DNA of 64,000 bases from Branchiostoma lanceolatum (taxonomy: Eukaryota; Chordata; Leptocardii; Amphioxiformes; Branchiostomatidae), in NCBI RefSeq assembly GCF_035083965.1, contig NC_089739.1:7614001-7678000 (forward strand), written 5' to 3'. The position numbers were made by a program, and so were the translations under genes. Position 1 is the first letter of the stretch, and each line of letters opens with the position of its first letter. Below are positions 24,926 to 36,467 of the stretch, piece after piece. Under the pieces are notes generated by a model, which made no database searches, was not told the origin of the DNA, and worked only from the letters and a program-made list of their open reading frames with translations.

Positions 24926-25076
24926 ACAACGTCAAGGTCATTGGTACGTTCTAAATCCCAGCGGAGCCGACACATAAACCTGGCAAGGTCATATCAAGCG
25001 GCACATGACTCATAGATGAAGTATTGAAAAATCGTCCAATGGAGACGGATCTTCATGGACTAGAGATAGCTTTATA

Positions 25077-25554
25077 TCAACCATCAATATTACATACTGG
25101 CAATGACAGTACATTAATAATATGTTCTTTACTATTACGAGAATCCACGTCACTTTCAAATCTATAAACTGTACCATTTTCGATATAGTCCACAGTCTCT
25201 ACACGTTCCTTCATTGTACTCAGTGGTAGGTTCTCGTATTCTCCATTTCTCGGTATCTCTTTCAGTTCAAGCCATGTTGACCACTTATCATAACAATCCT
25301 TGTTGCAGTCTCATGCTCGAAGATTATTCCACACTCCTTTCAGACAAACAAATAGATAGTGGTTTTTTCGTACATTAGTTTCTCCATATGTGTGGTGGCC
25401 AAATATATCATATGATATCATAAATATCGCTGTGAAACCACGACGTGCAACAATCTTATGACAGACAAAAACCGTAAATGTCACAATGTTCAGGTGCAGA
25501 TAAGCCACGTTGATCCTGCAACCCGCACATAAGTACGATCTATTTCGAACGCGG
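25077..25554 (-). pseudogene. Long open segment interrupted by a single in-frame TGA
   Basis: One minus frame stays open from about 25554 to the stop at 25079-25077 except for a TGA at 25313-25311. Before the stop it reads GFTAIFMISYDIFGHHTYGE. After it the frame reads DCNKDCYDKWSTWLELKEIP, then MKERVETVDYIENGTVYRFE. Such length and composition in AT-rich DNA are unlikely for random sequence. The Cys-containing segment and NGT sequon would fit an extracellular domain. The internal stop argues for a pseudogene, although an intron or sequencing error is possible. No family recognised. Confidence 0.4.
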
Positions 25555-28360
25555 ATCTAAGAGAGGATTAATCTCAACCTAACCGTAAAATAGATCTGGA
25601 TACTCGGCCCGTCAGACAGAAATTCGATCAATATCAACAAACTGTCCAGCTGGAAACAGGTATGTATTTGCATACTGCCTGAACAACCATTGAAGTAATC
25701 AAGCATGCGCGCTTCATTGCACAACAGTTGTGCAGACCACAAAAACATGTCAAAAACAACAATACCAGCAATCCTTAATGAATGAAAACACTAATAAAAA
25801 GTGATATTTGTATGTAGGTATTACAATATTCTTGAGTATTGCTGATTTGATCCCGGTTTGAACTACGTATACAATTATACGCACACAGTAGGATATGATA
25901 CTACCGTAAGAAATGTATCGGTTAAAGAAGATAAATCGATAATATGTATCCATGTCCATTTATCAACGCTGTGAAAAGCAACATATCATCATATCAAAAC
26001 CCCAACACTGTATCATGTATGACATGTGCGTACCTTAGTTTACCATTGCCTTAAATAGTGTATTGTCTTCAATACTCCACAGAATATAAGTATTCTCACT
26101 GGTATATATCATTATGCCTTCTGGATGAAAACAGCCGAAGTTTCGCACTCATACGTGACTGGTTTATGTGACTTGTTTATTTGGTTGAAACCTTTTGCAG
26201 CCAAGAGGCTGAATTACAAAATTAATTACATTCGAAATTCCATGAACTCCATCGTAGCTTAAACAAATAGGCTTCGCTTAAAGCTTAACTGAAATCAGTT
26301 TCAAAGTTGCTATTTTTTATAATTTTCATTGCACGATTTGGACGATTCTATGGGTCCTTTTAATCTTGGTTGAAATGAGATAGTTTTCATGTGATAATTC
26401 AGTCGTAAGATCTCTCTACATGGCAATACCAAACATGTCCTCTACATACATAATAAAATACAGCATTCATACATATCCTCGATAGGCAATACATAATGAA
26501 ATACGATAAACCAAACTTTATAAAATTTTCACTATACATTACTTAGACTTTCACCACATGTGGTAGTGGGCTATATCTGCAACCATATGCATATACATAA
26601 GATCTCTTCAGAGAATCTTTGTCTGGAAAGTAAACTACTATTAACGAGATCATTAGCTATACAGACTATCCCATGGTACATGGAAATGGTACATTTGATT
26701 GCCTAAATCTGGGTCAAATACGTTGTTACTGTGCATCATTAAATCCTAAATTACGGTTGCACTTTATAAGCAAACAGCTGTTATAGCAGAAACGTGAGCT
26801 AGTGAAATACGTAGTCGACCTTTTACGAGATTGAGTGATACGTTTTTATCAATAAACTTTTATTGACTCTCGTAATAGTATGATAACTTTTACAATGCAT
26901 ATTGCACGCTGTAGTAGCTGGTTGTAATAACAAAATATGCTGGCTATATTGTTTGATTTTCATCTAACGTTTTTGATTAACGTTAAAGAAGTGATCATAT
27001 AAATGTCTTTTCATCACTAGCAGAAAGTGTATGATGCAATTTCAAGTCATTAGATGTATGTGGTATGTTTCAACTTAAGTGAACGACTGTATCAATATAT
27101 ATCTATATATTTCTTTTAATTTTCTAGACATCGTTTATCTTCTGTAAAAGTATGAGCAACAAAAAAGTGGGCAACAAAAACGCAAGCGTTTCCGGTCTTT
27201 CTGGGTGTACCAAAGCAGCGATCACTGATGTCGATTTTGTCAATTCAAACTCTCATGTATAAAGTCAGTCGGATTGGATTAGATGTAGAATGTAATTATA
27301 TATATATATATTTATATATTTATATACTGGCTGTAGTGACTTTATGTAGTTTGTATGTCTTATGTTTCTATGTTTTATGTCCAGGAAGATTAGCTGCTTG
27401 CAAATCTTGTATGTTAGTCGATGGCCTTAATAAAGTATCCAAAGTATCCAAAGGTTGCCCCAACAAACTCCATGCCCTTTAAAGTTATCTTTCACGATCA
27501 GAAGTTTAGAACACTATCTTGAAAGTAACGAGCAGTTCCGAGTCTTTTTTCACAGTGCAGCATAATCTGTATCACATTAATATGCTATATGCAACATCAA
27601 TCAGCGCTATAAATAAGAACATTTATGAGCACAGTTAGGTGCAAATGCAGCCGCAGGGAGTAGATGGGGTCGTGCTTTACCTGTGGGGCAATGTAAACTG
27701 TCAAGATGACTTAAAGTATTGCCCGCCTGGTACCAAGTAGAAGTGGCCTTTTGGGGCCTCGTCAAAGCTTTGATTAGTCACACAAGTATTGGCATTATCA
27801 TGAATCATTCTTAAGGAAAGCGTCTTGATTTTTTTGTAAACTTCGATTAGTTCTTCTGCTGGTCCTAGTAACCAAACAATCAGATCATCATTAACTGCAA
27901 CTTTTTCTGGCAAGTTTCAGCTTTCAATTATGACAACAATTGTTCAATCAAAATATGTGTATGTCTCAAAGACGAAATGCTATATCATATCAACAGTTAG
28001 ATTGGAAATGTCTAACAATAACAGTGTTTTGCGATCGCGATGGATATGAAACTGACTGACACCATGACCCACATTGGAGTTATTTGACTAGTACATGTAT
28101 GTATGGCTGTTTTGTAGCAAGTGTCAGCAAGTGTAATAAAAAGCGGAATATCGTACCGTGCAACCATGCTACCACTTATAGACTTATAAATTAGGAGATG
28201 TGCAAAATGTAAGTCGTTGTTAATGTACATGTATATATGCATAGCTATGTGTACAGTATGTTTGTAATAATATTGGTAAAAACACAATTAAAGTTTATAT
28301 GTATTGTACGTCTGCCAGTTCATTTTACAATAAAATTGAATTGAATCTTGAACGCTGCAG

Positions 28361-28469
28361 GTCCGCAACAGACAAGTTCTACCTGCCGATCTACAACTTC
28401 ACTATAGAATCCAAACGGAACCTACTAGAGCAACATGTGGTCGTCAAGATCATGTCTGCGCATGTCAGG
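28361..28469 (+). CDS. Internal coding exon of the PDZ-containing gene
   Basis: Acceptor gctgcag and donor gtagga bound a 109-nt exon. In the frame set by the phase-2 exon at 21856-22018 it reads R, then SATDKFYLPIYNFTIESKRN and LLEQHVVVKIMSAHVR, ending in phase 0. The beta-like alternation supports real coding. A second frame is also open, so the frame choice depends on the upstream junction. No domain was recognised. Confidence 0.55.
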
Positions 28470-28550
28470 GTAGGAGCTATTTTTTTAATTAATTCACGAG
28501 ATTTAGATATCTTCTATCTTCCTCCTTCATGTATCAACATAATTTCCCGT

Positions 28551-28584
28551 TATCATCATCATCATCATCACCATCATCATCATC
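28551..28584. repeat. (ATC)n microsatellite
   Basis: Eleven trinucleotides with one acc interruption, lying between two proposed exons. Confidence 0.9.
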
Positions 28585-28624
28585 GTTGTTGTTATTTTCT
28601 TTATTACCATCATATCAACACCAG

Positions 28625-28660
28625 GCATTAAAATGTGAAGCGTTGAATTTAAAGTTCCTG
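28625..28660 (+). CDS. Candidate 36-nt micro-exon of the PDZ-containing gene
   Basis: A long pyrimidine-rich tract ending in caacaccag precedes it and the consensus donor gtaaga follows. It is phase 0 at both ends and reads ALKCEALNLKFL, compatible with the preceding exon. Short length and lack of homology make this tentative. Confidence 0.35.
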
Positions 28661-28915
28661 GTAAGATGCCACTCAGGTCTATAATCCTGGCTGAATGAAG
28701 GGTGGAACACTTTCTCAGTGGACATTCAACGAAATATCCTATTCCTCAATTTGACCAGAAAGTTGTGAAGAAAATTCGGATTTCATTTTACTTGGCAAAA
28801 TTGACATCAAGAAGTATATAAAACAATTGAATTTGAAGATTAGATGTAGGCAATGATATTTTTTTGAAAGTCGCAAGATGTACAGGCTGATACCCTTGTG
28901 ATTATCAAATGCAGA

Positions 28916-29010
28916 GTTGCAATCTAGGCGTACCTAATAGCTTATCGGGCTCTTCTGAATAGGCATAGGGGCATCGGTTCTTTTCATCTATGCACATTTT
29001 ATTTTACATG
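28916..29010 (+). repeat. Dispersed repeat, copy 1 (partner at about 33.85 kb)
   Basis: The words ggcgtacctaatagctt, gggct and aggcataggggcatcgg are matched, with substitutions, near 33868-33930 (ggcgtagctaatagctt, gggcc, ggggataggg). Two copies in one gene suggest a SINE-like family. Confidence 0.5.
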
Positions 29011-30039
29011 GTCAAAGTAATGTTCAGACGTATCTTATCCTCATGGTATGGTGTAGATTGTCCGAAATGACGCAATTCAGCCAGTGGCTGCAATGTCCTT
29101 TCTTGAAGTTCAATAAACCAGAATATTCCATTCCATTATCGACTAAGGAAAGTGTTATCTCAGGCAAGCATATCTAAAGCAATGATAATCTGAAGGTCTG
29201 AACGTACTAGTATCTACTTCCCATTCGATAAAATGTTTCTTTATCATGATGCTAGTTGCAGAGCTGGCGTGACTAATATGAATTGTGCCCAATGAGGACA
29301 ATCCAACACCTTCAGGGACCCAGCAACCCGGCAGTACCAATCGCATACCGCTATCTGAATTTAATTTTATCATAGTCATTTAGAGCCAATTGTTGGAGAT
29401 AAAAGCACCTCAAGCGTTGTCGAGCCAATTTTGTCCAGTGGTTTACTTGATGGGGATTTTGTGACCCCCTACTTTGTAGGCTATCGCATGGAAGATCGTA
29501 AATGTATACTGTGCAGTTCCGTTGGTATTGATAACGTTTATCTAGACAGTATTGCATTTAATGTGTAAAGTCTGCTTTTGATCAAGAAAAGAGCAATCAC
29601 ACAAGGGCGCCCGTGATCATGGTGACTGAAATACACAACTTATCTTTATTTCTAAAGATAACGCTATGGACCTGCAACTGCCAAAACTGATATTAGCTAC
29701 TTACTAGCGTACATTACCTCTGTGTCCTGTATATTGTTTTGTTGATTAATAGATAAAAATTAAAATAAAAGTTCAAAACCGTGAGTCAGCTTATATGCAA
29801 ACAGTCGCTAGTTAAATTGTTTCCTAAAGTTTGATGGCAATAGCGTGAAGGCCATTGGACGAAAATGTGAACTAGCACTTTAATAGCGTATTCTGAGTGC
29901 CTATCTGGTAACCTATCACTGACTTATTCCCAGGAGGATCCTCCCACCAGACTACACCAACCATTAAGACATCACAACCTTGTGCAAAACAGCAGTAAAT
30001 TCAGCAATCGATAATATAACATGCCGGTAGAGTCTTCCG

Positions 30040-30269
30040 GCTGACGCAAAGGGATGTTCAACACAAATGTTTCTAAGAATCTTGTCAGTCTCAGATCTTG
30101 GCAGAGTGCAAGGGAACCCTTACTTCTTCAATTCACAACTGGAAAGCAGATTAGAGATGCCCTCAACGGTACTATACAGAATTGTACGAATCAATATCTA
30201 GGCTGTCACATGCGCGCAAAGGGGCGTTCAACACAAGAAGCTGTAATGATATTCTATAATATATATATA

Positions 30270-30348
<79 letters not shown>

Positions 30349-30760
30349 GACCTTGCCACTCTTTGGTACAAGTAAAGAAAATCTACTTCAAATGACCTCA
30401 ACAGAATTGCAAGAATCAACCTTAAGCTTGACGCAAAGGGGCGTTCAGCGCAAGAAGCTGTAAAGACATTCAGTAGAGAATCTTGTCACTGCTTGGAACA
30501 AGCAATGGAAATCCACTTCAATTTCCAACTGAGTAAATATTAACATACCCTCTACGAGATCACGCAGAATTGAAGGAATCAGTCCTAATTAAGACTGACG
30601 CAAAGGGATATTCAACACAAGACGCTGCAATCACAATCCATAGAGAGTCGTGTCACTCATTCGTCTTTGCACGAATACATGTCATCACTATCACCAGGAA
30701 AATCGACTTCTTCAATTTCCAACTGGGTTATATTAAATGTAGACCATCTACGGTATTACA
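30040..30760. repeat. Four diverged tandem units (about 170-215 bp) invaded by a (TA)n tract
   Basis: Units begin with a tgacgcaaagggatgttcaa-like word near 30040, 30213, 30429 and 30596. Each then carries an acaagaagctgtaatg-like segment. A (TA)n microsatellite at 30255-30347 interrupts the second unit. The array lies in an intron of the PDZ gene. Confidence 0.75.
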
Positions 30761-31067
30761 CATAATTGTAACAATCAGGTTTATGCTCTTACATTAGCAG
30801 GCATAGGACAAAGGATTGATAATAATGTGAGATGTATAAGCAAAAGAAGCTGATATATACGTTTGAAGCCTGGCTTATAGCTTATGAAGGCGTAGATGAA
30901 GAAGAAAAAAGGCCTCACTCATTTCTATTAATTGCTCATGGTACGTACAAAAGCATTTGAGGCATCACTCGATTCCATGTGGTTAGATCTTCTTACATAA
31001 TATACATTATGTCACACAACCGTCCTATTCCAACTTGTCGAAACGTCTAAATAATGTCTTCTTCCAG

Positions 31068-31232
31068 GAAAGTGGTCTCAGGGAGGGTGACGTCATATTG
31101 TCTATTAACGGAAGTGATGTGCGTGCACTTAGCCATGATGACGTCATAGCTCTAATACAGCGTCAAAAGAACGACTTGAGAATGGTTGTCAGGGCGTCCC
31201 CCGGGTGGTTACAGCAGCAACCACGAGCAGAG
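31068..31232 (+). CDS. PDZ domain exon 1 (C-terminal half of a PDZ domain)
   Basis: Acceptor ttcttccag and donor gtaagt bound 165 nt in phase 0. The frame reads ESGLREGDVILSINGSDVRA, then LSHDDVIALIQRQKNDLRMV and VRASPGWLQQQPRAE. This matches the second half of a PDZ domain: the GLREGD turn, the VILSINGSDV strand pair, the peptide-groove helix HDDVIALI (His at the alpha-B1 position typical of class I PDZ) and the last strand LRMVV. The N-terminal half with the GLGF-type carboxylate loop should lie in an upstream exon that I could not locate. PDZ domains bind C-terminal tails of membrane and signalling proteins. The particular family is not identified. Confidence 0.8.
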
Positions 31233-31789
31233 GTAAGTCTGAATCATGTAGCTTGATGTCGTTTTGCTTAGGAGTATTTTAGGTGCAGGTAGATATCAGA
31301 AATACATGCACAACTCCGATCAAAGTATTGTTTTGGCTGTCTGACTGTCTCACTGCGAGTTGATTGTCAATATACACAACATTGCCATTCATCCCCAGTA
31401 CTAAAAGATTGAAGTAAAATGAGGTATTATAGCTGTAGGCTAACTTGAATCCATAAAATTTATGTTCTTTTATTGCGAGGAACTTTACAAACTCTCTAAT
31501 GCAAGGTTCAGGTGGATTGTGGAAAATATTTGGAGTGGTTTATGATTATATAAAATGTCGTCATTCGCTTACATATTGACTTGCATTGACAACATTGCAA
31601 CATTTGTGTTCGTCATGCGCATGCTCAGAACGCCCATGTAGAACGCAGTCTCGCGCCCAGGGGTCCGAAGACCACAAATGTCGGAGTAAGTACTGCACAT
31701 GCGCAGAAGCCTTTATTACTTTTGCTACGGGACTATTATCTTCTGTGCAATTTACTACCTTCCAGAATTCCATACCATACATACATACA

Positions 31790-31840
31790 TACATACATAT
31801 ATACATACGTAGAGAGAGGAGGCCGGGGGGGGGGGGGAGA
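31790..31840. repeat. (ACAT)n tract and G12 run
   Basis: A cata/catac tetranucleotide tract near 31783-31805 is followed by a homopolymer G run at about 31827-31838. Confidence 0.85.
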
Positions 31841-32064
31841 AAGCGGAGAGAGAGGTACGAAGGAAACCGGAGCATGCCATACGTCTTCTGGAAGATTACA
31901 TACATGTTGTATCCCTTTTTCTTTTTTGGTTTGTACGTTATTAACATGACATTTTACAGTTTATAGTCCCAGTACAGGAAGTATGACCTAGACATCAGCA
32001 AGACATAAGCTATCAAAAAGCAAAAGTCAACGCCAATATTTGCCAATATTCTGACTTCCTATAG

Positions 32065-32159
32065 GACTTTGAAGAGAATCCTCTTGGAGGCACTCTACAG
32101 AAAATGCACCCTTTTGCAGAACCGAAAAATGTTACTATCAAACCACATCTATTGTACAG
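32065..32159 (+). CDS. Linker exon of the PDZ-containing gene
   Basis: Acceptor cttcctatag and donor gtacgt bound a 95-nt exon in phase 0. It reads DFEENPLGGTLQKMHPFAEP and KNVTIKPHLLY plus AG. It connects in phase with the PDZ exon before it (which ends in codon GAG) and with the exon at 32619. It is probably an inter-domain linker, and I recognise no motif. Confidence 0.65.
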
Positions 32160-32618
32160 GTACGTAGATACTATACATCATAGGAGAGGTTCCATGTACG
32201 GTATCTTACTTACATACTGAATGGATCCCGACAACACCATCCTTGACTTTTAGTGACGAGAAGTTGATATCATCGGACGTTCATAGGCGCTAAACTGCAG
32301 ATATTACCAATCTGCACCACGTCTACAGGAACTATTTAATGATCAGCTAATGAATTCCTCTTGATGTTGTTACTTCCGGTATATGAAAGACAGTGAGAAA
32401 GACAAAGTGAAAACAACCTTTCAAGCTTAAGGAACAACCAAAATGTGGTCACATTGGCCACGTGGACCTTCTGTAGAGGTGGTCACTTGTACAGGATTGA
32501 CTTTACATGTATATCAATGGCCAGGTGGTAATTATGTAGAGCTCTAGACGTGGCCACTTGTACAGGGTTGGACTTTACTTGAAGATTTCCTATTTTTGAG
32601 TTCCTACTGTTCCCACAG

Positions 32619-32718
32619 GCTCCCCGAGACGATGGGTGAGATCCCAGTGTACGGCATCTCCATCCACAGCGAGAAGGGCATCCATCATGTCGAGGAGCTC
32701 TACAGCAAGAATGCAAAG
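32619..32718 (+). CDS. Linker exon 2 of the PDZ-containing gene
   Basis: Acceptor tgttcccacag and donor gtactt bound 100 nt. AG joins G to give Arg, and the frame then reads LPETMGEIPVYGISIHSEKG and IHHVEELYSKNAK, ending in phase 0. Phase agreement on both sides and the hydrophobic pattern support it. No domain recognised. Confidence 0.65.
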
Positions 32719-32744
32719 GTACTTCACTCTCGTAGCTAGTAGTA

Positions 32745-33170
32745 GCGTGAGTAGTCCAGTGGTTAGCGACCCTTCCTCTGGACCAAGAGTTTGGGAGCTA
32801 GATCCCGACTGTTTTTGGTCATCCGACATGCAAGCTGCTGAAAGGGGTCATAGTTATTATATATTAGGACGGGGCTTTAGATAAGCCGTGGTCCACTGTT
32901 CATTAAGAGCCAGGGCAATTACCCCGGTACAATGAACCTGTGCGTAGCATCTGTCTTCTCTGTCACGACCGGTAGAAGATTAGCTCTTCAATAAGCTAAA
33001 CTAGTTTGATATCACTTTCTCTTTCACTTCCTTCTTGCACTACCAGTGAACTATTCAGCAGCTGTAGTGCTTACACAACTCATGTATAGCCCAGTGGCAC
33101 ACAGAGATGGGCACCGCCCGAAACACCACATGGTATGCGAAGACCTTTAACCTGGTTAACTAACTGACTA
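32745..33170 (+). mobile_element. Degenerate tRNA-derived SINE
   Basis: tagtccagtggttagcgac resembles a tRNA A box and D-arm. It is followed by a decayed B-box region (tttgggagctagatcccgac). The body includes gggctttagataagccgtgg. There is no intact tRNA fold. Confidence 0.45.
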
Positions 33171-33849
33171 ACTGTTACCAACTGACTAACTCCCCATCGT
33201 CCTCACTAGAAAGTCTATGGCAAAAGTTGTGATATGACATAACGGGCACAATTCATCAGTTTATGTATTATTTACGTTTCCCCTGTGCGAATAGCCTGAC
33301 CTGCTATCTGCTCATTCATCATTAAAATACCAGAGCTGACTTCCAAAGGTTACTCGCCTTGGTCAGGCCAAGAAGTGCTGGTGGCCTTAGTCTTCAACAG
33401 GTCTAATAGAAAACAATTTTGCGCTGAATGTCAGAGAAACTGAAAAATGGATGATGCATTGCCTGACTTGGTATTGCCAAGAGTAAATTGCAACGGGAGT
33501 CAATCTTGGCCCGCCTAATCGCTACTTGGATCCTGCGAAGTAAGGGGATTGCCAGCTGAGTGTCCTCATGAGATTAATATATATGTTGTATTGTTTGTGA
33601 TTGGTCCCTTTGTCAAGACTACTTGCAATAAAAGTTCTTTCTGTGTATACCTAATACTAATAGGTTGGGAAAGCCCTAAGGGTGCATGGTGGTGTGATTC
33701 CAGCTACTTGCATTGTAACTGTAGAGAGCAACTTGTATGATACACTGCATGATCCCACTGTGAAAGCGAAATCACAATGAAAGTCATTTGGGGCGTTAGT
33801 CAAACCGAAAGGCATACGGAATGGTGGTATCTAGTGTGTTTCCAGCTAC

Positions 33850-33940
33850 AAGTCATTCACGTGTCATTCTGGGCGTAGCTAATAGCTTTCCGGGCCATGG
33901 GGGATAGGGATTTGGGATTTTTCATCCAGTTGGGTTGGTA
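33850..33940 (+). repeat. Dispersed repeat, copy 2 (partner at about 28.92 kb)
   Basis: Matches the copy near 28916 in the ggcgtagctaatagctttcc segment and downstream gatagg words. Confidence 0.5.
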
Positions 33941-35046
33941 CGGTGGCTTACATCTCTGCGAACCGTGCCGCTATGGGACTTCTCTACGATATCGATCGTT
34001 ACCTTATATTTTTACATTTTGAACCTGACCGGAAGAAAAGCTATACTATGCCAGCTCACTGCTATGCTCATGTATATACATCTCTATCAAGACTGTCACT
34101 GATGACAGCGCAATTCGAAAATGGAGCACCAACAGTTGAAATGAATAGCACGCATCTAATGGTAAAAGACAGATGTACTTTAAGCTGACCTTGCTGCAAC
34201 CATAAGTATAATAGATTGATCGACCCATTTCTTAAGGTGAGAAAGGCTAGAGTCAGACCCTGGGGTTGGCCTAACTCTGAAAGGGGCTCATGAGGAATAG
34301 GTAGAAGCAGTTAGGAGGTTGAGGATGAAAACAGTATCGCAGGAACCTCATCCGTTAATGTCTCCTTTTGAACAGCAGCTGGTCATATGTTGTAATGTTT
34401 AGTTACACAGGCAATTTCAATGTAAAATGACACGCAGCTATCTGAAAATGCGACGTATCATTCAACTTTATTGCTTCGACCATATCGACAAATGATACTG
34501 CTGCAAGGGTATCATGTCATGATACCCACGAATAAGCCAATTTGCAGTTGGTGCACTTTAGGAACAAAATAGTAAAAGACCCAGTGTTGTGATATCATGT
34601 ACCTCCAGTAAGTCATTTTGCACGACTTCTCGCACAAATTGTTCCTGATCAAAATCTGTATAAGCTCAATGATTTCCTTTCCTTTGGAAATTAAATAGCG
34701 GTTGTGCAAAGACGACCGTAAGCCATAGTAAAAGGACAACTGCAGCGACCCCAACTCCCGAACCCCAGCCTACAGTTATCATACGTAAGCACTTTTACGT
34801 ATCAACAGTACCGTAAGAGGCCATAAGAAATTAACGAGTGAAATAATTGCCCTAGAAGTTACGACCTTAATACCCTCCCACAGTCGGCCGAGCCCCGTTA
34901 TTGCATAGGATCAGCATGAATTTTATAAACGCATCGATTCGTCACCAAGCGACAGAAGGTCATCCCGAAGTGTTCTCCGCCTGAATAACGAGTCTCTTCG
35001 TTATTCAATTAGGGTGAGGCTAACGACCCTATTGTCAGGAGTGATG

Positions 35047-35500
35047 GGTTCTGGTGGGGATGCCATCGCTTATAACATCCGTTACAGTGAGGCATGAACG
35101 TCAATGTATAGCCTATTTACTGGCTACACTTGGGATATTTCAGGATGGTGAAATAGTCGCTTGCTCGCTTGTGCTCGCTCCAATAAACTGAGTGTAAACT
35201 GGTTCTGGTGGGGACGTCATCGCTTATAACATCTGCTACAGTGAGGCATGAACGTCAATGTATAGCCTACTTACTGCCAACACTTTGGATATTTCAAGAT
35301 GGTGAAATAAAGGCTTGCTTCTTTGATCCAATAAACAGGGTGTAAACTGGTTCTGGTGGGGACGTCATTGCTTATAACATCCGTTACAGTGAGGCATGAA
35401 CGTCAATGTATAGCCTACTTACTGGTTACACTTTGGATATTTCAGGATGGTAAAAAGTAGTTGCTAGCTCCTTTATTCCAATAAACAGAACGTAAACAAG
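35047..35500. repeat. Three-unit tandem array, period about 150 bp
   Basis: ggttctggtggggac-type starts occur at 35047, 35201 and 35349. Each unit contains tacagtgaggcatgaacgtc and caataaac near its end. The units are about 90% alike by eye. Confidence 0.9.
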
Positions 35501-35509
35501 AGAAGATTA

Positions 35510-36110
35510 TTCTAACCATATCCAAGTGCAGTAGATTTAGTTTCCGTTTGGCAAGATGTTAGCCCGCCATTCATATTGCAATGATTGCAAAGAACAAATG
35601 ATTATGAGATGATTTAGCTTTTAACAGAGCACTGTACCCATTGACATCGTACTCATTTCAGGTCTATCAGGTAGAGCTAAAGAGAGTATCGTTCGTTTGT
35701 CATCAGGCGTCAAGCCCAGCCAGCGTATATATCCATATCATATCGACAAGAACAAATGATATAAGATTATGATTTATAGAGCATGAATAGGAAATGATTA
35801 TTCTAAGTACAGTACAGTAGGTTTATATTCGTTTAACAAAGTTTAGCCCTGACAGCACAACGATTCATTTAACAACGGCTTGCCAAGGACACATGATAAT
35901 AATAAGATAATGATTCTTAACAGAACATGAACTTTACCCAATTTTAAGTATGATATAGTCCGTATGACAAGCAACAGCACACAGATACATATTACGACGG
36001 CTCGCCAAGAAAAATTGATAATAATGAAATAATGATTCTTAACAGAACATGAAATGATTACTTTACCTAATTTTTTAAAGTACAACATAGTCCGTTTGAC
36101 AAGCGTTACG
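35510..36110. repeat. Diverged tandem array, about 120-150 bp units
   Basis: Successive units share a gttagcc, caacgattcat or cgccattcat segment, an aagaacaaatgat or gataataata segment, and a ttcttaacagaacatgaa segment. The last two units (about 35880 and 36000) are clearest. Confidence 0.65.
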
Positions 36111-36169
36111 CTGAACGCTGTTTGATGATGATGGATTATTGAGGTCTAACTCGGACAGTGGGGACTAAG

Positions 36170-36228
36170 AGAGTTCTCAGAGGGCAGGAGATTGTCAATA
36201 ACCATCTGGCGCCTCCCCGGATCAAAAG
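36170..36228 (+). CDS. Weak candidate exon of the PDZ-containing gene
   Basis: A donor gtaatg follows a 59-nt stretch that reads RVLRGQEIVNNHLAPPRIK plus AG in phase 0 if the acceptor actaag is used. Using the acceptor gacag at 36158 gives another open frame. The pyrimidine tract is poor. It is included because the PDZ2 N-terminal half must be encoded somewhere in this interval, but this exon does not itself contain a GLGF-type loop. Confidence 0.25.
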
Positions 36229-36277
36229 GTAATGACTTCTATCGGAAGGGGATACAGGCCGAACGAACAAAATTGTT

Positions 36278-36467
36278 TATCGTAAAAGGGGAAATTTTCG
36301 CGGTGATTTTATGTTCATGGTCATGGATTTCGTGCCAACTTAGAACCACCGCGAAAATGTTCTGTCTGCTGTCCGCCTACCTAATTGTTTCAACCGCCGC
36401 GAACAATTTATTTCTCCCTACCGCGAAATTATATCTCTGAGTGCAAACATTTCCCCTTTTACAGTAT
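36278..36467. mobile_element. MITE related to the TACTGTAAA family
   Basis: Left end atcgtaaaaggggaaattt and right end aaatgt-type aacatttccccttttacagt are inverted repeats. The body is rich in cgcgaaa and accgcgaa words, as in the element at 13788-14012. The sequences flanking it recur around 36580-36690, so it inserted into one unit of a local duplication. Confidence 0.7.

Larger units (their letters stand above)
22019..28360. other. 6.3-kb intron-like stretch with decayed coding patches and repeat ends
   Basis: No plus-strand exon is visible between 22018 and 28361. The stretch holds a CTCCAAGCAGA end at 22062, three minus-strand coding-like segments listed separately, and AT-rich DNA from 25.6 to 27.2 kb. 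A segment near 27290-27450 ends in gatggccttaataaagtatc with a short tccaaagta repeat, which looks like the 3' end of a retroelement. Confidence 0.5.
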
